A DNA stretch of 64,000 nt from Nakamurella multipartita DSM 44233 (GTDB lineage Bacteria; Actinomycetota; Actinomycetes; Mycobacteriales; Nakamurellaceae). Below, in pieces: positions 27,378-36,723 of the stretch. Both the position numbers and the translations under genes were made by a program. Under the pieces are notes generated by a model. The model worked only from the letters and a program-made list of their open reading frames with translations, ran no database searches and was not told where the DNA came from. The DNA lies in the NCBI RefSeq assembly GCF_000024365.1, contig NC_013235.1, positions 3,162,001 to 3,226,000 on the forward strand. Reading direction: 5' to 3'. How positions within the stretch are numbered: position 1 is the first letter of the stretch; the number at the start of each line of letters is the position of its first letter.

Positions 27378-28745
27378 ATGACCAGCACCATCACCGAGAC
27401 CGTCGCCGACCTGGCCCGGATCATCACCGGCCCGGTCCTCACGCCCGATGATCCCGGGTACGCCGACGAGGTCACCGGCTTCAACCTGGCTCACTCGCCC
27501 CGGCCGGACATCGTCGTCGGGGCCGCCGATGCCGGCGACGTCGCGGCCGCGGTGGCCTGGGCCACCGCGGCGGGGCTGCCGATCGCCGTCCAGGCCACCG
27601 GACACGGCCTGGTCGCCGACGTCTCGGGCGGCCTGCTGATCAGCACCCGCCGGCTGCAAGCGCTTCGAATCGACCCCGACGCGCGAACCGCGACCATCGG
27701 GGCCGGGGTCCGGTGGCGGGCCGTCATCGACGCGGCCGCCCCACACGGCCTCGCCCCGCTGAACGGCTCCTCGTCCAGTGTCGGCGCGGTCGGCTACACC
27801 CTCGGTGGCGGGCTGGGCCTGCTGGCCCGCCGGTACGGCTTCGCCGCCGACCATGTCCGGGCGCTGACCCTGGTCACCGCCGACGGGATCGTCCGGACGA
27901 TCGACGAGCAGCGGGAACCGGACCTGTTCTGGGCCATCCGGGGCGGCAAGGTCGGCTTCGGGATCGTCACCGAGATGCAGATCGACCTGGTGCCGGTCAC
28001 CCGGTTCTTCGGCGGTGGGTTGTTCTTCTCCGGCGCCGACGCCGCGCCGGTCCTGCACGCCTGGCGAACCTGGGCCTCGCGGCTGCCCGAGGAGGTCACT
28101 ACTTCCGTGGCGCTGCTGCGCCTTCCGCCGGATCCGCAGTTGCCGCCGCCGCTGGCGGGGCAGTTCGTCGTCCACCTGCGCTACACCCATCTCGGGGACG
28201 CGGCGGCGGCCGCCGAGCTGCTCGAGCCGATGCGCGTCGTGGCCCCGGTCGTGTTCGACACTGTTGCCGAGATGCCCTACCCGGCCTGCGATGCCGTGCA
28301 CATGGACCCGCCGACGCCGCTGCCGGCGTTCGACCACGGCATCGCCCTGGGGGCACTGCCTGCGGCGGCGGTGGACGCCTTGGTCGGGTGCGCCGGGGCC
28401 GAGTCGGGATCGGCGGTGACCCTCACCGAGGTGCGGTTGCTCGGTGGTCGATTGGCCGCCGCACCCGCCTGCCCGAACGCGGTCGCGGGACGGGACGCCG
28501 CGTTCGGGGTCTACGTGCTCGGCGTGCCGGCCGGTCCGGCCGCCGGGCTGATTCCGGCCCAGGTCCAGGCGGTGGCGCAGGCGCTGCAACCGTGGCGGTC
28601 GGGGGCGCTGCCCAATTTCCTGGGCCACGCCAGCGCAGCCGAGTTCCGCGACCAATGGACGCCGGCGATCCGGGCGCGGTTGGCGGGCATTGCCGCGCGG
28701 TTCGACCCGGAGGGGGTCCTCGGCGGACGCGTGTTCACCGGTTGA
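27378..28745 (+). CDS. FAD-linked oxidoreductase, berberine-bridge-enzyme-like (455 aa)
   Basis: FAD-binding type 4 (PCMH) domain followed by a BBE C-terminus. The ATGHG motif supplies His76, the usual covalent FAD-binding His. GYTLGGGLGLLARRYG (~140) holds the second FAD contact, but the Cys that makes a second covalent bond in bicovalent BBEs is absent here. Ends ARFDPEGVLGG. Enzymes of this type oxidise sugars, alkaloids or secondary metabolites using O2. GAAAAGGAA precedes ATG 27378. It is co-transcribed with the RidA-like gene. The substrate is not predictable. Confidence 0.87.
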   Translation: MTSTITETVADLARIITGPVLTPDDPGYADEVTGFNLAHSPRPDIVVGAADAGDVAAAVAWATAAGLPIAVQATGHGLVADVSGGLLISTRRLQALRIDPDARTATIGAGVRWRAVIDAAAPHGLAPLNGSSSSVGAVGYTLGGGLGLLARRYGFAADHVRALTLVTADGIVRTIDEQREPDLFWAIRGGKVGFGIVTEMQIDLVPVTRFFGGGLFFSGADAAPVLHAWRTWASRLPEEVTTSVALLRLPPDPQLPPPLAGQFVVHLRYTHLGDAAAAAELLEPMRVVAPVVFDTVAEMPYPACDAVHMDPPTPLPAFDHGIALGALPAAAVDALVGCAGAESGSAVTLTEVRLLGGRLAAAPACPNAVAGRDAAFGVYVLGVPAGPAAGLIPAQVQAVAQALQPWRSGALPNFLGHASAAEFRDQWTPAIRARLAGIAARFDPEGVLGGRVFTG

Positions 28746-28806
28746 CCGATCCGCGTCGTGCGACCCGGGCGGCCCCGTCCGACGCCGAGCGATGGGCAGG
28801 AGCCGT

Positions 28807-29564
28807 CAGAACTCCCGGATGCCCAGGGCGTCCGCCAGCTCGGCGCTGATCTCGATTCCATCGTTGGGCCGGGCGTGGGACAGCTTGTCCATCAGGTGGC
28901 GTACGTCGTCGGGCAGCACGCCCGGCGCGGTCGCCGGCAGCGGCTGATCTCCGAGCGCCTTGGTGGTCGTGCCCGCGTCCCCCCATCCGCCGAAGAGCGA
29001 CTCGCACGTCGTGCATGTCGCCCCGTTCCTGCGGGACCTGCCGGATCAGCTTGTTGACGTTTCCGTACCCGTCCTTGACGAACGTTCCGCCGCCGGGAAC
29101 GGGTTCGGTTCGTCGACGTAGTCCGCTCCGATCCAGTGGTTGGGTGCGGTCGCCGTGATCGCCCGCACCATCTCGTCGACGTAGGCCCGCAGCTTGTCGT
29201 TGGTGGCGAAGCTGTGCGGGTGGCCCTGATCGAGCATCCACCGGGCGAGTCGGCGGGCCAGCGGCTTGTTCGCGCTGGTGGCCAGGTTGGCGGCCTGATC
29301 ACCGATCTTCGTTCGATCGCCGCCGTCGCCGGTCTTGTAGGTCTTGCCGGTCGGTGCGACGCCGGTGCCGACGACGATGTTCCGACGAATGACCGCCGAC
29401 GGCCGCCGCCCACCGGCCATGGTTGCCGGCTCAGCCCGCAGCAGACCCGGCACCGGTCCGGGCGTGAAAACGGCGGCCGGGCCGGCGTCTGTCGGGCCGC
29501 CCGGTTCATCGATTCTCGGACGGAGCCTGCGGCTCGGATCGCGCTGGACGACAGGCGTGGTCAT
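28807..29564 (-). pseudogene. Hypothetical gene with two compensating frameshifts
   Basis: Starts MTTPVVQRDPSRRLRPRID (ATG 29564) and reads well to DYVDEPNPFP. At about 29095 the meaningful frame shifts to GGGTFVKDGYGNVNKLIRQ, and at about 28975 it shifts back to the first frame as CTTCESLFGGWGDAGTTTKALG, ending ALGIREF at TGA 28807. A missing G in CCGG(G)CGG and a second indel in GACATGCACGACGTGC would reconcile the two. The repaired product is about 250 aa and soluble, with a possible CxxC. I do not recognise the family. Either a decayed gene or base-call errors. Confidence 0.55.
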
Positions 29565-29636
29565 GGCGGCCCCATCGCAGTGATCGGCAAATCCCCACGA
29601 TAGACCTACCGGGCAATTCGGACACAGCGATCTCGG

Positions 29637-30180
29637 CTACCAGCGTCGTCGCACGGACGCCTTCACGCCGGTCACCAGGCTGGCCGGGGGCACGTCCTCG
29701 GCGACGATCGCCCCGGCCGCGACGACCGCGTCGCGGCCGATGCTGACCCCCGGCAGAATCGTGGCCCCGGCCCCGATCCACACGTTGTCCGCCACATCGA
29801 TCGGCGCGCCCGTCAGGTACAGCTTGCGGTCGGCCGGATCGACCGGGTGTCCGCTGGTGATGAAGGTGGCCTTCGGACCGACCATGACCCGCTCGCCGAG
29901 CCGGATCCCGGCGTAGTCCAGGAACGTGCAGCCCTGGTTGATGAACACCCGCTCGGCCAGGTCCAGGTGGAGTCCGTGATCGGTGTAAAACGGCGGGTAG
30001 ATCGTGCAACCGGCCGGCAGCGGCCGGCCCAGGATCTGCTCGAACAGCGCCGCTTTTGCCCGCTTCGTCGTCGAAGGGCAGAACATTTAAACGGGACGTG
30101 AGCTCCGTTGCCCGCAGCACCCGGACCGCCATCGCCTGGAACTCCGGGCTGTGGATGCGCATGAGCCGGTCATTGGGCAT
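29637..30180 (-). pseudogene. Maltose/galactoside O-acetyltransferase-like gene with frameshift
   Basis: Left-handed beta-helix acetyltransferase: DLAERVFINQGCTFLDYAGI, ATFITSGHPVDP, IDVADNVWIGAGATILPGVS and a final VVAAGAIVAEDVPP are hexapeptide-repeat signatures of Maa/LacA. His in SGHP is the catalytic base. The N-terminal part MPNDRLMRIHSPEFQAMAVR to LPFDDEAGK is in one frame, and KAALFEQILGRPLPAG and everything after is in another. The break lies in GGCAAAAGCGG near 30060, consistent with one extra A. The downstream frame alone has an ATG at 30086 but would lack the N-terminal mac domain. Confidence 0.75.
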
Positions 30181-30319
30181 CCGGCGATCTTCCCGCATGC
30201 CGGTCAGCAGTTGGACGGTGCCGGGAGTCAGCTAGACCCGAGGCGTCCGGCCGCCAAACGAGCCGGGTCGGTCCGAGCCTGATCGCAACCTGTGTCCGGT
30301 CGGACGCGTCCTCCCCGTC

Positions 30320-31327
30320 GTGCCGCGCCCCCGATGGAGACCGATCCTGCGTCGAGCGCTGCGGTGGGTCAGCTGGACAGCGATCGGTGTGGCGGCCGCG
30401 CTGGCGGTCGGCCGGCATTGGGCCTTCGACTCCTGGCTCGGGGTGAGTGCGGTCGCCCTGGCGCCCTGGAGTGTGCTGCCGGCCGGCGTGGCGGTGCTGG
30501 GTCTGCTGGCCCTGAGTGGCTGGCGCGCGGCAGTACCGGCCACGGTGCTGGTGGCGCTGGCCAGTTGGCCGCTGATCGTCACCGCTGTCCCCGGATCGCA
30601 GTCGGCATCGGCCCCGATCGTCACCGTGATGACGGCCAACACCGAGCACGGACAAGCCGATCCGAACGCGCTGGTCGCCACCGTCACCACCCGGGGTGTC
30701 GACGTGCTGGCGCTCCAGGAGTTGACGGCCGGCTCCATCGACGCCCTGTCGTCCGCGGGCCTGGACCGGGTGCTGCCCTACCGTTCGATCGCGGTGCAAC
30801 CCGGCGGCACGGACGTCGGGCTGTGGAGCCGCTATCCGCTGACCGACACGCACATGCCGACCGGCTTCACCGTCAATCCGGTGCAGGCGCGGATCACCGT
30901 GGGCGGGCACCAGGTCAGCGTGATCGCGTTCCACAGTCAGGCGCCGGTGAGCGAGCGGACCACCCAGGCATGGCAGTCCGACCTGCGCCGGCTGGCCGAC
31001 ATCATGCGCACCGCCGGCGCTTCCACCATCGTGGCCGGCGACTTCAACGCCACCCGAGACCATCTCCAGTTCCGCGATCTGCTGGCGGCCGGCTACACCG
31101 ATAGCGGCAGCGACGCGGGCGCCGGGCTGCTGAGAACGTATCCGACCGACCGATTCTGGGGGCCACTGGTCGGCATCGATCACGTGCTGGTCGGTGCCGA
31201 TCTGGTCGGCGTCGCGGTCGGCACGGTGGCGCAGCCGGGATCCGATCACCGGGCCGTGGTCGCCGCGGTGGCACCCCGGGACGCAGCCGCGGCGATGCTC
31301 GGCTCCGGCGGCCGACCGTCTGGCTGA
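30320..31327 (+). CDS. Endonuclease/exonuclease/phosphatase-family membrane protein (335 aa)
   Basis: Three hydrophobic segments in the first 95 residues, then an EEP domain with metal and catalytic residues in TANTEH (~108), ALQEL (~137), IVAGDFNATRDH (~235) and the closing SDHRAVVAAV (~313). The catalytic part probably faces outside. Family members cut phosphodiesters in nucleic acids, lipids or sphingomyelin. GTG 30320 is used; no ribosome site is obvious. The gene stands alone. Confidence 0.85.
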   Translation: MPRPRWRPILRRALRWVSWTAIGVAAALAVGRHWAFDSWLGVSAVALAPWSVLPAGVAVLGLLALSGWRAAVPATVLVALASWPLIVTAVPGSQSASAPIVTVMTANTEHGQADPNALVATVTTRGVDVLALQELTAGSIDALSSAGLDRVLPYRSIAVQPGGTDVGLWSRYPLTDTHMPTGFTVNPVQARITVGGHQVSVIAFHSQAPVSERTTQAWQSDLRRLADIMRTAGASTIVAGDFNATRDHLQFRDLLAAGYTDSGSDAGAGLLRTYPTDRFWGPLVGIDHVLVGADLVGVAVGTVAQPGSDHRAVVAAVAPRDAAAAMLGSGGRPSG

Positions 31328-31383
31328 CCACCCCCAAGGGCGCACCTCGACCTGATGCCCCGCTGACGACGCACAATCGGTGT

Positions 31384-31911
31384 ATGTCCCGACACCACCC
31401 CCGCGGAATCACACCCATCGAGCCCGGACCCGGCCAGGAATCCGCGTGGGACTACCCGCGGCCGCCGGCTTTGCTGCCGTCGACCAAACGCGTGGTCGTC
31501 GCGATCGGCGATGCCGTGGCGCCCGTCGTGATCGCCGACACCACCGGTGCGTACCGGGTGCTGGAGACCAGTCACCCGCCGACGTGGTACCTGCCGCGGG
31601 CCGACATCAGGCCGGAGGCCTTGCGGCCGTCGCGCCGGCGATCGACCGTGTGCGAGTGGAAGGGCGCGGCCACGTACTGGGATGTCGTCGGGCCGGCCGG
31701 CGAGCTCATCGAGGCGGCCGGCTGGAGCTACCAGCGGCCGACCGAAAGATTCGTGCCGATGACGGGTTTCGTCGCCTTCATGCCGGCCCTTGTGCAGTGC
31801 TGGGTCGACGGTGAGCGGGTGCGGCCGCAGGCCGGGGGCTTCTACGGTGGGTGGATCACCGACGACGTCGTCGGCCCGTTCAAGGGTGAGGCCGGCACCT
31901 GGGGCTGGTGA
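31384..31911 (+). CDS. DUF427-family protein (175 aa)
   Basis: Contains the DUF427 pattern: VVVAIGDAVAPVVIADTTGAYRVLET, then PTWYLPRADIRPEALRPS, STVCEWKGAATYWDV and a final RPQAGGFYGGWITDDVVGPFKG. The family has a beta-barrel fold and conserved Trp/Tyr/Asp residues, and no agreed function. The start at 31384 follows a possible CACAAT -10 box 6 nt away. There are 53 nt between it and the aldehyde dehydrogenase on the same strand; shared transcription is possible. Confidence 0.85.
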   Translation: MSRHHPRGITPIEPGPGQESAWDYPRPPALLPSTKRVVVAIGDAVAPVVIADTTGAYRVLETSHPPTWYLPRADIRPEALRPSRRRSTVCEWKGAATYWDVVGPAGELIEAAGWSYQRPTERFVPMTGFVAFMPALVQCWVDGERVRPQAGGFYGGWITDDVVGPFKGEAGTWGW

Positions 31912-31964
31912 GACGGCCTGAATCGTCGGGCAGGACGCGGTGGTGCGCAGAACGGAGAAATGTC

Positions 31965-33569
31965 ATGTCGGTTGATGTGTCCGGGGATGTCGCCCGCCGC
32001 CCGTCGGCGGCGAATCCGGGCCGGCCGGACTGGCTCACCGGCCCACTCGCCCAACGCCTCGCCGGCCTGATCACCGCGTCGGGGGCCACCCGGGAGGCGG
32101 CGTCGGCGCCGTACACGCTGACCCCGACGGTGGAGCTGCCGCGGTCGACGAGCGCCGATGTGCAGGCCGCGTTCACCCGGGCCCGCGCCGCGCAGCGGGA
32201 CTGGGCGCAGCGACCCGCCGGCGAGCGGTCGGCGGTGGTGCTGCGGTTCCACGACCTGCTGCTCGACCGGCAGGACCAGGTGCTGGACCTGATCCAGTGG
32301 GAGAACGGCAAGTGCCGCCAGGACGCCTTCCTCGAGGTGGCCGACATCGCGTTGACCGCCCGGTACTACGGGCGGCGCGCGCCGGGTCTGCTCAAGCAGC
32401 AACGCCGGCGGGGCGCCTTTCCGGTCCTGACCCGGACAGCGGAACTGCGCCACCCCAAGGGGGTGGTCGGGGTGATCTCCCCGTGGAACTACCCTCTGTC
32501 CCTGGCCGCCGGGGATGTCATCGCGGCCCTGCTCGCCGGCAACGCCGTCGTGCACAAGCCCGACAGCCAAACCGCTCTCACCGCGTTGTGGGCGGTGGCG
32601 CTGATGATCGAGGCCGGGTTGCCGGCCGACCTGTGGCCGGTGGTGGTGGGATCCGGGACGGAGCTGGGCGAGCCGTTGCTGGCCGGCGCCGACTATCTGA
32701 TGTTCACCGGTTCGACCGAGACCGGGCGGTGGATGGCCAGCCGCGCCGGGCAGCGGTTGATCGGCAGTTCCCTGGAACTGGGCGGCAAGAACGCGCTGCT
32801 GCTGCTCGACGATGCCGACCTGGATCGGGCCGCCGCGGGCGCGGCCCGCGCCTGCTTCGCCTCCTCCGGTCAGCTGTGCATCTCGATGGAACGCATCTAC
32901 CTGCCGGTCTCACGGCAGCAGGCTTTCCTGGACCGGTTCCTGGACCGGGTCGGCGCGATGCGGTTGGGCTCGAGCTACGACTACGAGCCGGACATGGGTT
33001 CGCTGACCACCGCAGCTCAACTGGACACGGTCACCGCGCACGTGGCGGACGCCCGCGCCCACGGCGCCACGGTGCTGACCGGCGGCCGAGCCCGCCCCGA
33101 TCTCGGGCCGCTGTTCTACGAGCCGACGGTGCTGAGCGGGGTCACCGATCAAATGATGTGTTTCGCCGGTGAAACCTTCGGCCCGGTGGTCGCGGTGTAC
33201 CCGTACCAGAACCTGCCGGACGCCATCGAGTCGGCCAACGCGACCCCCTACGGGCTCAATGCCAGCGTGTGGACCGGCAACCCAGCGCGGGGCCGGGCGG
33301 TGGCCGCGCGGCTGCACGCCGGCACGGTGAACGTCAATGACGGCTACGCGGCCGCCTGGGCCAGCCTCGACGCGCCGATGGGCGGCATGGGCGACTCCGG
33401 GCTCGGCCGCCGCCACGGTGCGGAAGGGCTGCTCAAGTACACCGAGGCCCAGACCATCGCCGAGCAGCGAATTCTCGGGTTCACGCCACCGCCCGGAGTG
33501 TCCTACCGGGCCTGGGCCAAGGGCCTGACCATGACGCTGAAAGCGATGAAGAAGGCGGGACTGTCATGA
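31965..33569 (+). CDS. gabD2: Succinate-semialdehyde dehydrogenase (NADP+)-type aldehyde dehydrogenase (534 aa)
   Basis: Full-length ALDH most like the mycobacterial GabD2 group. It has ISPWNYPLSLAAGDVIAAL (cofactor pocket), the FTGSTETGR glycine turn, catalytic Glu271 in LELGGKN and nucleophile Cys305 in SGQLCISMER. It oxidises succinate semialdehyde to succinate, at least by family. ATG 31965 with CGGAGAAA upstream is preferred to a longer frame. It overlaps the GMC oxidoreductase by 4 nt, an arrangement I recall in other actinobacteria. The exact substrate is an inference. Confidence 0.88.
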   Translation: MSVDVSGDVARRPSAANPGRPDWLTGPLAQRLAGLITASGATREAASAPYTLTPTVELPRSTSADVQAAFTRARAAQRDWAQRPAGERSAVVLRFHDLLLDRQDQVLDLIQWENGKCRQDAFLEVADIALTARYYGRRAPGLLKQQRRRGAFPVLTRTAELRHPKGVVGVISPWNYPLSLAAGDVIAALLAGNAVVHKPDSQTALTALWAVALMIEAGLPADLWPVVVGSGTELGEPLLAGADYLMFTGSTETGRWMASRAGQRLIGSSLELGGKNALLLLDDADLDRAAAGAARACFASSGQLCISMERIYLPVSRQQAFLDRFLDRVGAMRLGSSYDYEPDMGSLTTAAQLDTVTAHVADARAHGATVLTGGRARPDLGPLFYEPTVLSGVTDQMMCFAGETFGPVVAVYPYQNLPDAIESANATPYGLNASVWTGNPARGRAVAARLHAGTVNVNDGYAAAWASLDAPMGGMGDSGLGRRHGAEGLLKYTEAQTIAEQRILGFTPPPGVSYRAWAKGLTMTLKAMKKAGLS

Positions 33570-35299
33570 CCGCCGACGACTACGACGTCGTGGTCATCGG
33601 ATCCGGCTTCGGCGGCGCCGTCAGTGCCCTGCGACTGGCCGAAAAGGGTTACCGCGTCGGTGTTCTGGAGGCCGGCCAGCGATTCACCGAGACGAGCCTG
33701 CCGGCCACCTCGTGGGACATCCGGCGGTTCCTGTGGGCCCCCCGGCTCGGCTGCTACGGCATTCAACGGATCAATCTGCTCAAGGACGTGGTCGTTCTCG
33801 GCGGTGCCGGAGTCGGCGGCGGCTCCCTGAACTACGCCAACACCCTGTACGAACCACTCGCGGCGTTCTTCCAGGACCGGCAGTGGGCGCACATCACGGA
33901 CTGGCAGGCCGAACTCGCCCCGCACTACGACCAGGCCCGACGAATGCTCGGCGTGACCCAGAACCGCGAGGTCAGCGCGGCCGATGTGGTCATCAAGGAG
34001 GTCGCCGCGGACATGGGGGTCGGCGATTCGTTCCGGCTGACCCCGGTCGGGGTGTTCTTCGGGGAGCCGGGCATGCGCAAGGGAGCCGCGGTCCGCGACC
34101 CGTTCTTCGGCGGCGCCGGACCCGACCGCCGCACGTGCATCGGCTGCGGGTCCTGCATGACCGGGTGCCGGCACAACGCCAAGAACACCCTGGACAAGAA
34201 CTACCTGTACCTGGCCGAGAAGATGGGGGCGCAGATCATCCCGTTGACCACGGTGACCGACGTCCGCCCGCGACGCGAGGGCGGCTACGAGGTCAGGTCC
34301 GTTCGAACCGGGACGTCGGCGCGGTGGCGGAGGAACCGGCGGACCGACACGGCCGGTCAGGTGATCTTCGCCGCCGGCACGTACCACACCCAGAAGCTGC
34401 TGCACCGGCTGCGCGACACGGGCACGCTGCCCCGGATCTCAGCCCGCCTGGGCGAGCTGACCAGGACCAACTCCGAGTCGATCCTGGGGGCCAAGTCCTT
34501 CCGCAAGGACGCCGACTACACCCAGGGCGTGGCCATCACCTCCTCGTTCCACCCCGACGAGCACACCCACATCGAACCGGTGCGGTACGGCAAGGGCAGC
34601 AACGCGATGGGCTTGCTGGCCACCGCGTTGACCGACGGCGACACCGGGCGCCCCCGGTGGATCAGCTGGCTGACGGCATTCGGCACCGATCCGCGGAATC
34701 TGACCTGGTTCTCACCGCGGCACTGGTCCGAGCGCACCATCATCCTGTTGGTGATGCAGACCCTGGACAACTCGATCACCGTGTCCGGCCGGCGCACCGC
34801 CCTGGGCCGGTACACGCTCACCTCCGCTGCGGGGCACGGAGCGCCCAACCCGACGTGGATCCCGGCGGCGCACGACGCGACCCGCCGGGTGGCCGGCAAG
34901 ATCGACGGCATCGCCGGCGGATCGGTGGGCGACATCGCGAACATTCCGATGACCGCCCATTTCCTGGGCGGGTGCGTCATCGGTGACTCGGCCGAGACCG
35001 GGGTGATCGACCCCTATCACCGGCTCTACGGCCACCCCGGCCTGCATGTGATCGACGGGTCGACGGTGTCGGCCAACCTCGGCGTGAACCCGTCGCTGAC
35101 CATCGCCGCGCAGGCCGAACGGGCCATCGCGCTCTGGCCCAACAAGGATGAGCCGGACCCCCGGCCGGCGATCGGTGCCCCCTACCGACGGCTCGACCCG
35201 GTGACGCCCCGGTCCCCGGCCGTCCCGGCCGGCGCCCCCGCGGCCTTGCGGGATCCGCGGGCCGGAGCCGGCGCTGGGTACAGTTCCGCCCAGTTCTGA
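33566..35299 (+). CDS. GMC-family oxidoreductase, cholesterol-oxidase-like (577 aa)
   Basis: FAD motif VVVIGSGFGGAVSALRLAEKGY at the N-terminus, GGAGVGGGSLNYANT (~90), and the C-terminal HVIDGSTVSANLGVNPSLTI. It resembles mycobacterial ChoD-like proteins, for which true cholesterol oxidase activity is debated. Residues 191-201 read CIGCGSCMTGC, a CxxCxxCxxxC ferredoxin-type spacing that simple cholesterol oxidases lack. There is no signal peptide. It overlaps gabD2-like by 4 nt. Glucose-methanol-choline alcohol oxidation to aldehyde, passed to the ALDH, is a reasonable reading of the operon. Confidence 0.85.
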   Translation: MTADDYDVVVIGSGFGGAVSALRLAEKGYRVGVLEAGQRFTETSLPATSWDIRRFLWAPRLGCYGIQRINLLKDVVVLGGAGVGGGSLNYANTLYEPLAAFFQDRQWAHITDWQAELAPHYDQARRMLGVTQNREVSAADVVIKEVAADMGVGDSFRLTPVGVFFGEPGMRKGAAVRDPFFGGAGPDRRTCIGCGSCMTGCRHNAKNTLDKNYLYLAEKMGAQIIPLTTVTDVRPRREGGYEVRSVRTGTSARWRRNRRTDTAGQVIFAAGTYHTQKLLHRLRDTGTLPRISARLGELTRTNSESILGAKSFRKDADYTQGVAITSSFHPDEHTHIEPVRYGKGSNAMGLLATALTDGDTGRPRWISWLTAFGTDPRNLTWFSPRHWSERTIILLVMQTLDNSITVSGRRTALGRYTLTSAAGHGAPNPTWIPAAHDATRRVAGKIDGIAGGSVGDIANIPMTAHFLGGCVIGDSAETGVIDPYHRLYGHPGLHVIDGSTVSANLGVNPSLTIAAQAERAIALWPNKDEPDPRPAIGAPYRRLDPVTPRSPAVPAGAPAALRDPRAGAGAGYSSAQF

Positions 35300-35302
35300 G
35301 TT

Positions 35303-35357
35303 CCCCGGCGCCTGACCTCCCCGGACGCCTGACCTCCCCAGCCCGACCTCCCCGACG
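35303..35357. repeat. Short degenerate tandem repeats before the MFS gene
   Basis: Units CCCCGGCGCCTGACCT (16 nt), CCCCGGACGCCTGACCT (17 nt), CCCCAGCCCGACCT (14 nt) and a partial CCCCGACG lie between the GMC stop and the MFS start. Probably slippage products in the spacer; no function is evident. Confidence 0.6.
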
Positions 35358-35368
35358 AAGGTGCACCC

Positions 35369-36685
35369 GTGACGCAGGCCCGGCGTTGGCATCCCGCGCT
35401 CACGGTGCTCGTCGTGTCCTTCCTGGCGTTGATCGCGGCCGCCGGTTTCCGGGCCGCCCCTGGTCCGCTGCTGCCGGCGTTGCAGGAGGAATTCGGCTGG
35501 TCGACGGCGGCCATCTCGGCCGCGATCAGCCTGAACCTGCTGCTCTACGGGCTCACCGCGCCATTCGCGGCCGCCCTGATGGACCGGTTCGGCATCCGGC
35601 TGGTGACGACCTGCGCACTGGGTCTGGTCGCCGCCGGCAGCGCGCTGTCGATCTTCGTCACCGCGCCGTGGCAACTCCTGCTCACCTGGGGGGTGCTGAT
35701 CGGGCTGGGCACCGGGTCGATGGCCCTGGCGTTCGCCGCCACGATCAGCCAGCGCTGGTTCATCCGGCACCGCGGCCTGGCCATGGGCGTGCTGACCGCC
35801 GGCGGTGCGGCCGGCCAGTTGCTGTTCCTGCCGGTGATCGCCGAGGTCGCGACCCGGGTCGGTTGGCGCACCGCGTCGCTGGTGGTGGCCGCGGCCGCGC
35901 TGGTGATCGTGCCGCTGCTGTGGGCGGTGCTGCGGGACTACCCCGAGCAGCGCGGCGTGGCCCCGTTGGGCGCCGACCCGGACTGGGTGCCGCCGTCCCG
36001 CGAGCACGGCCGGCCGGGGCGACGCAGCGTGCTGGCCCTGCGCCGGGCCGCCCGGGTGCCCTCGTTCTGGGCGCTGGCCGCCGCCTTCGCGATCTGCGGG
36101 GCGACGACCAACGGCCTGATCGGCATCCACTTCATCCCCTCGGCCCACGACCACGGCATGTCCCCCACCGTCGCGGCCGGGTTGCTGGCGGTGGTCGGCA
36201 TCTTCGACATCGCCGGCACCATCGGTTCGGGGGCGTTGACCGACCGGGTCGATCCGCGGTTGCTGCTGGTCGGTTACTACGCGTTCCGCGGGGTGGGCCT
36301 GGCCCTGCTGCCCTATCTGCTCTCGGACACCATCCAGCCGAGCATCGTGGTCTTCGTGGTGATCTACGGGCTGGACTGGGTGGCCACCGTGCCACCGACG
36401 GTTGCCCTGTGCCAGCGGATCTTCGGCGTGGACGGCACGGTCGTGTTCGGCTGGGTCTTCGCCGCGCATCAGGTCGGGGCGGCCGGGGCCGCGCTGGCCG
36501 CCGGGGTGATCCGCGATCAGACCGGTTCCTACACGCTGGCCTGGTTCGCCGGGGCCGCGCTGTGCGTGCTGGCCGCCGTGCTGTCGGTGCTCACCCGCGG
36601 ACACCACCGGGCCGAGCGGGCGAGCACCGCGGCCGACGCCACCCCGGACGCCACCCCGGACGCCGCCTCATCCGGGCGGCCCTGA
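35369..36685 (+). CDS. MFS transporter (438 aa)
   Basis: Twelve hydrophobic segments in two halves, joined by a cytoplasmic loop near residues 195-225 (DYPEQRGVAPLG ... RRSVLALRRAA). The A-motif between helices 2 and 3 reads FAAALMDRFGIRLV. The closest type is the OFA/monocarboxylate-like MFS group. GTG 35369 has GAAGG upstream. The C-terminal tail carries a small repeat (ATPDATPDAAS). It follows the ALDH/GMC genes and could import their substrate. It converges on the DUF3054 gene. Confidence 0.87.
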   Translation: MTQARRWHPALTVLVVSFLALIAAAGFRAAPGPLLPALQEEFGWSTAAISAAISLNLLLYGLTAPFAAALMDRFGIRLVTTCALGLVAAGSALSIFVTAPWQLLLTWGVLIGLGTGSMALAFAATISQRWFIRHRGLAMGVLTAGGAAGQLLFLPVIAEVATRVGWRTASLVVAAAALVIVPLLWAVLRDYPEQRGVAPLGADPDWVPPSREHGRPGRRSVLALRRAARVPSFWALAAAFAICGATTNGLIGIHFIPSAHDHGMSPTVAAGLLAVVGIFDIAGTIGSGALTDRVDPRLLLVGYYAFRGVGLALLPYLLSDTIQPSIVVFVVIYGLDWVATVPPTVALCQRIFGVDGTVVFGWVFAAHQVGAAGAALAAGVIRDQTGSYTLAWFAGAALCVLAAVLSVLTRGHHRAERASTAADATPDATPDAASSGRP

Positions 36686-36723
36686 CCGGTCGGATCAGAC
36701 CAGCCGAAACGGCCCGGAACGGG

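Noticed and set aside
29637-30086. Intact short acetyltransferase starting at ATG 30086
   Set aside because: The N-terminal mac domain is clearly encoded just upstream in another frame, so the short form is more likely a broken gene.
35303-35357. CRISPR-like array
   Set aside because: Units are 14-17 nt with no spacers and no cas genes. It is simple tandem duplication.
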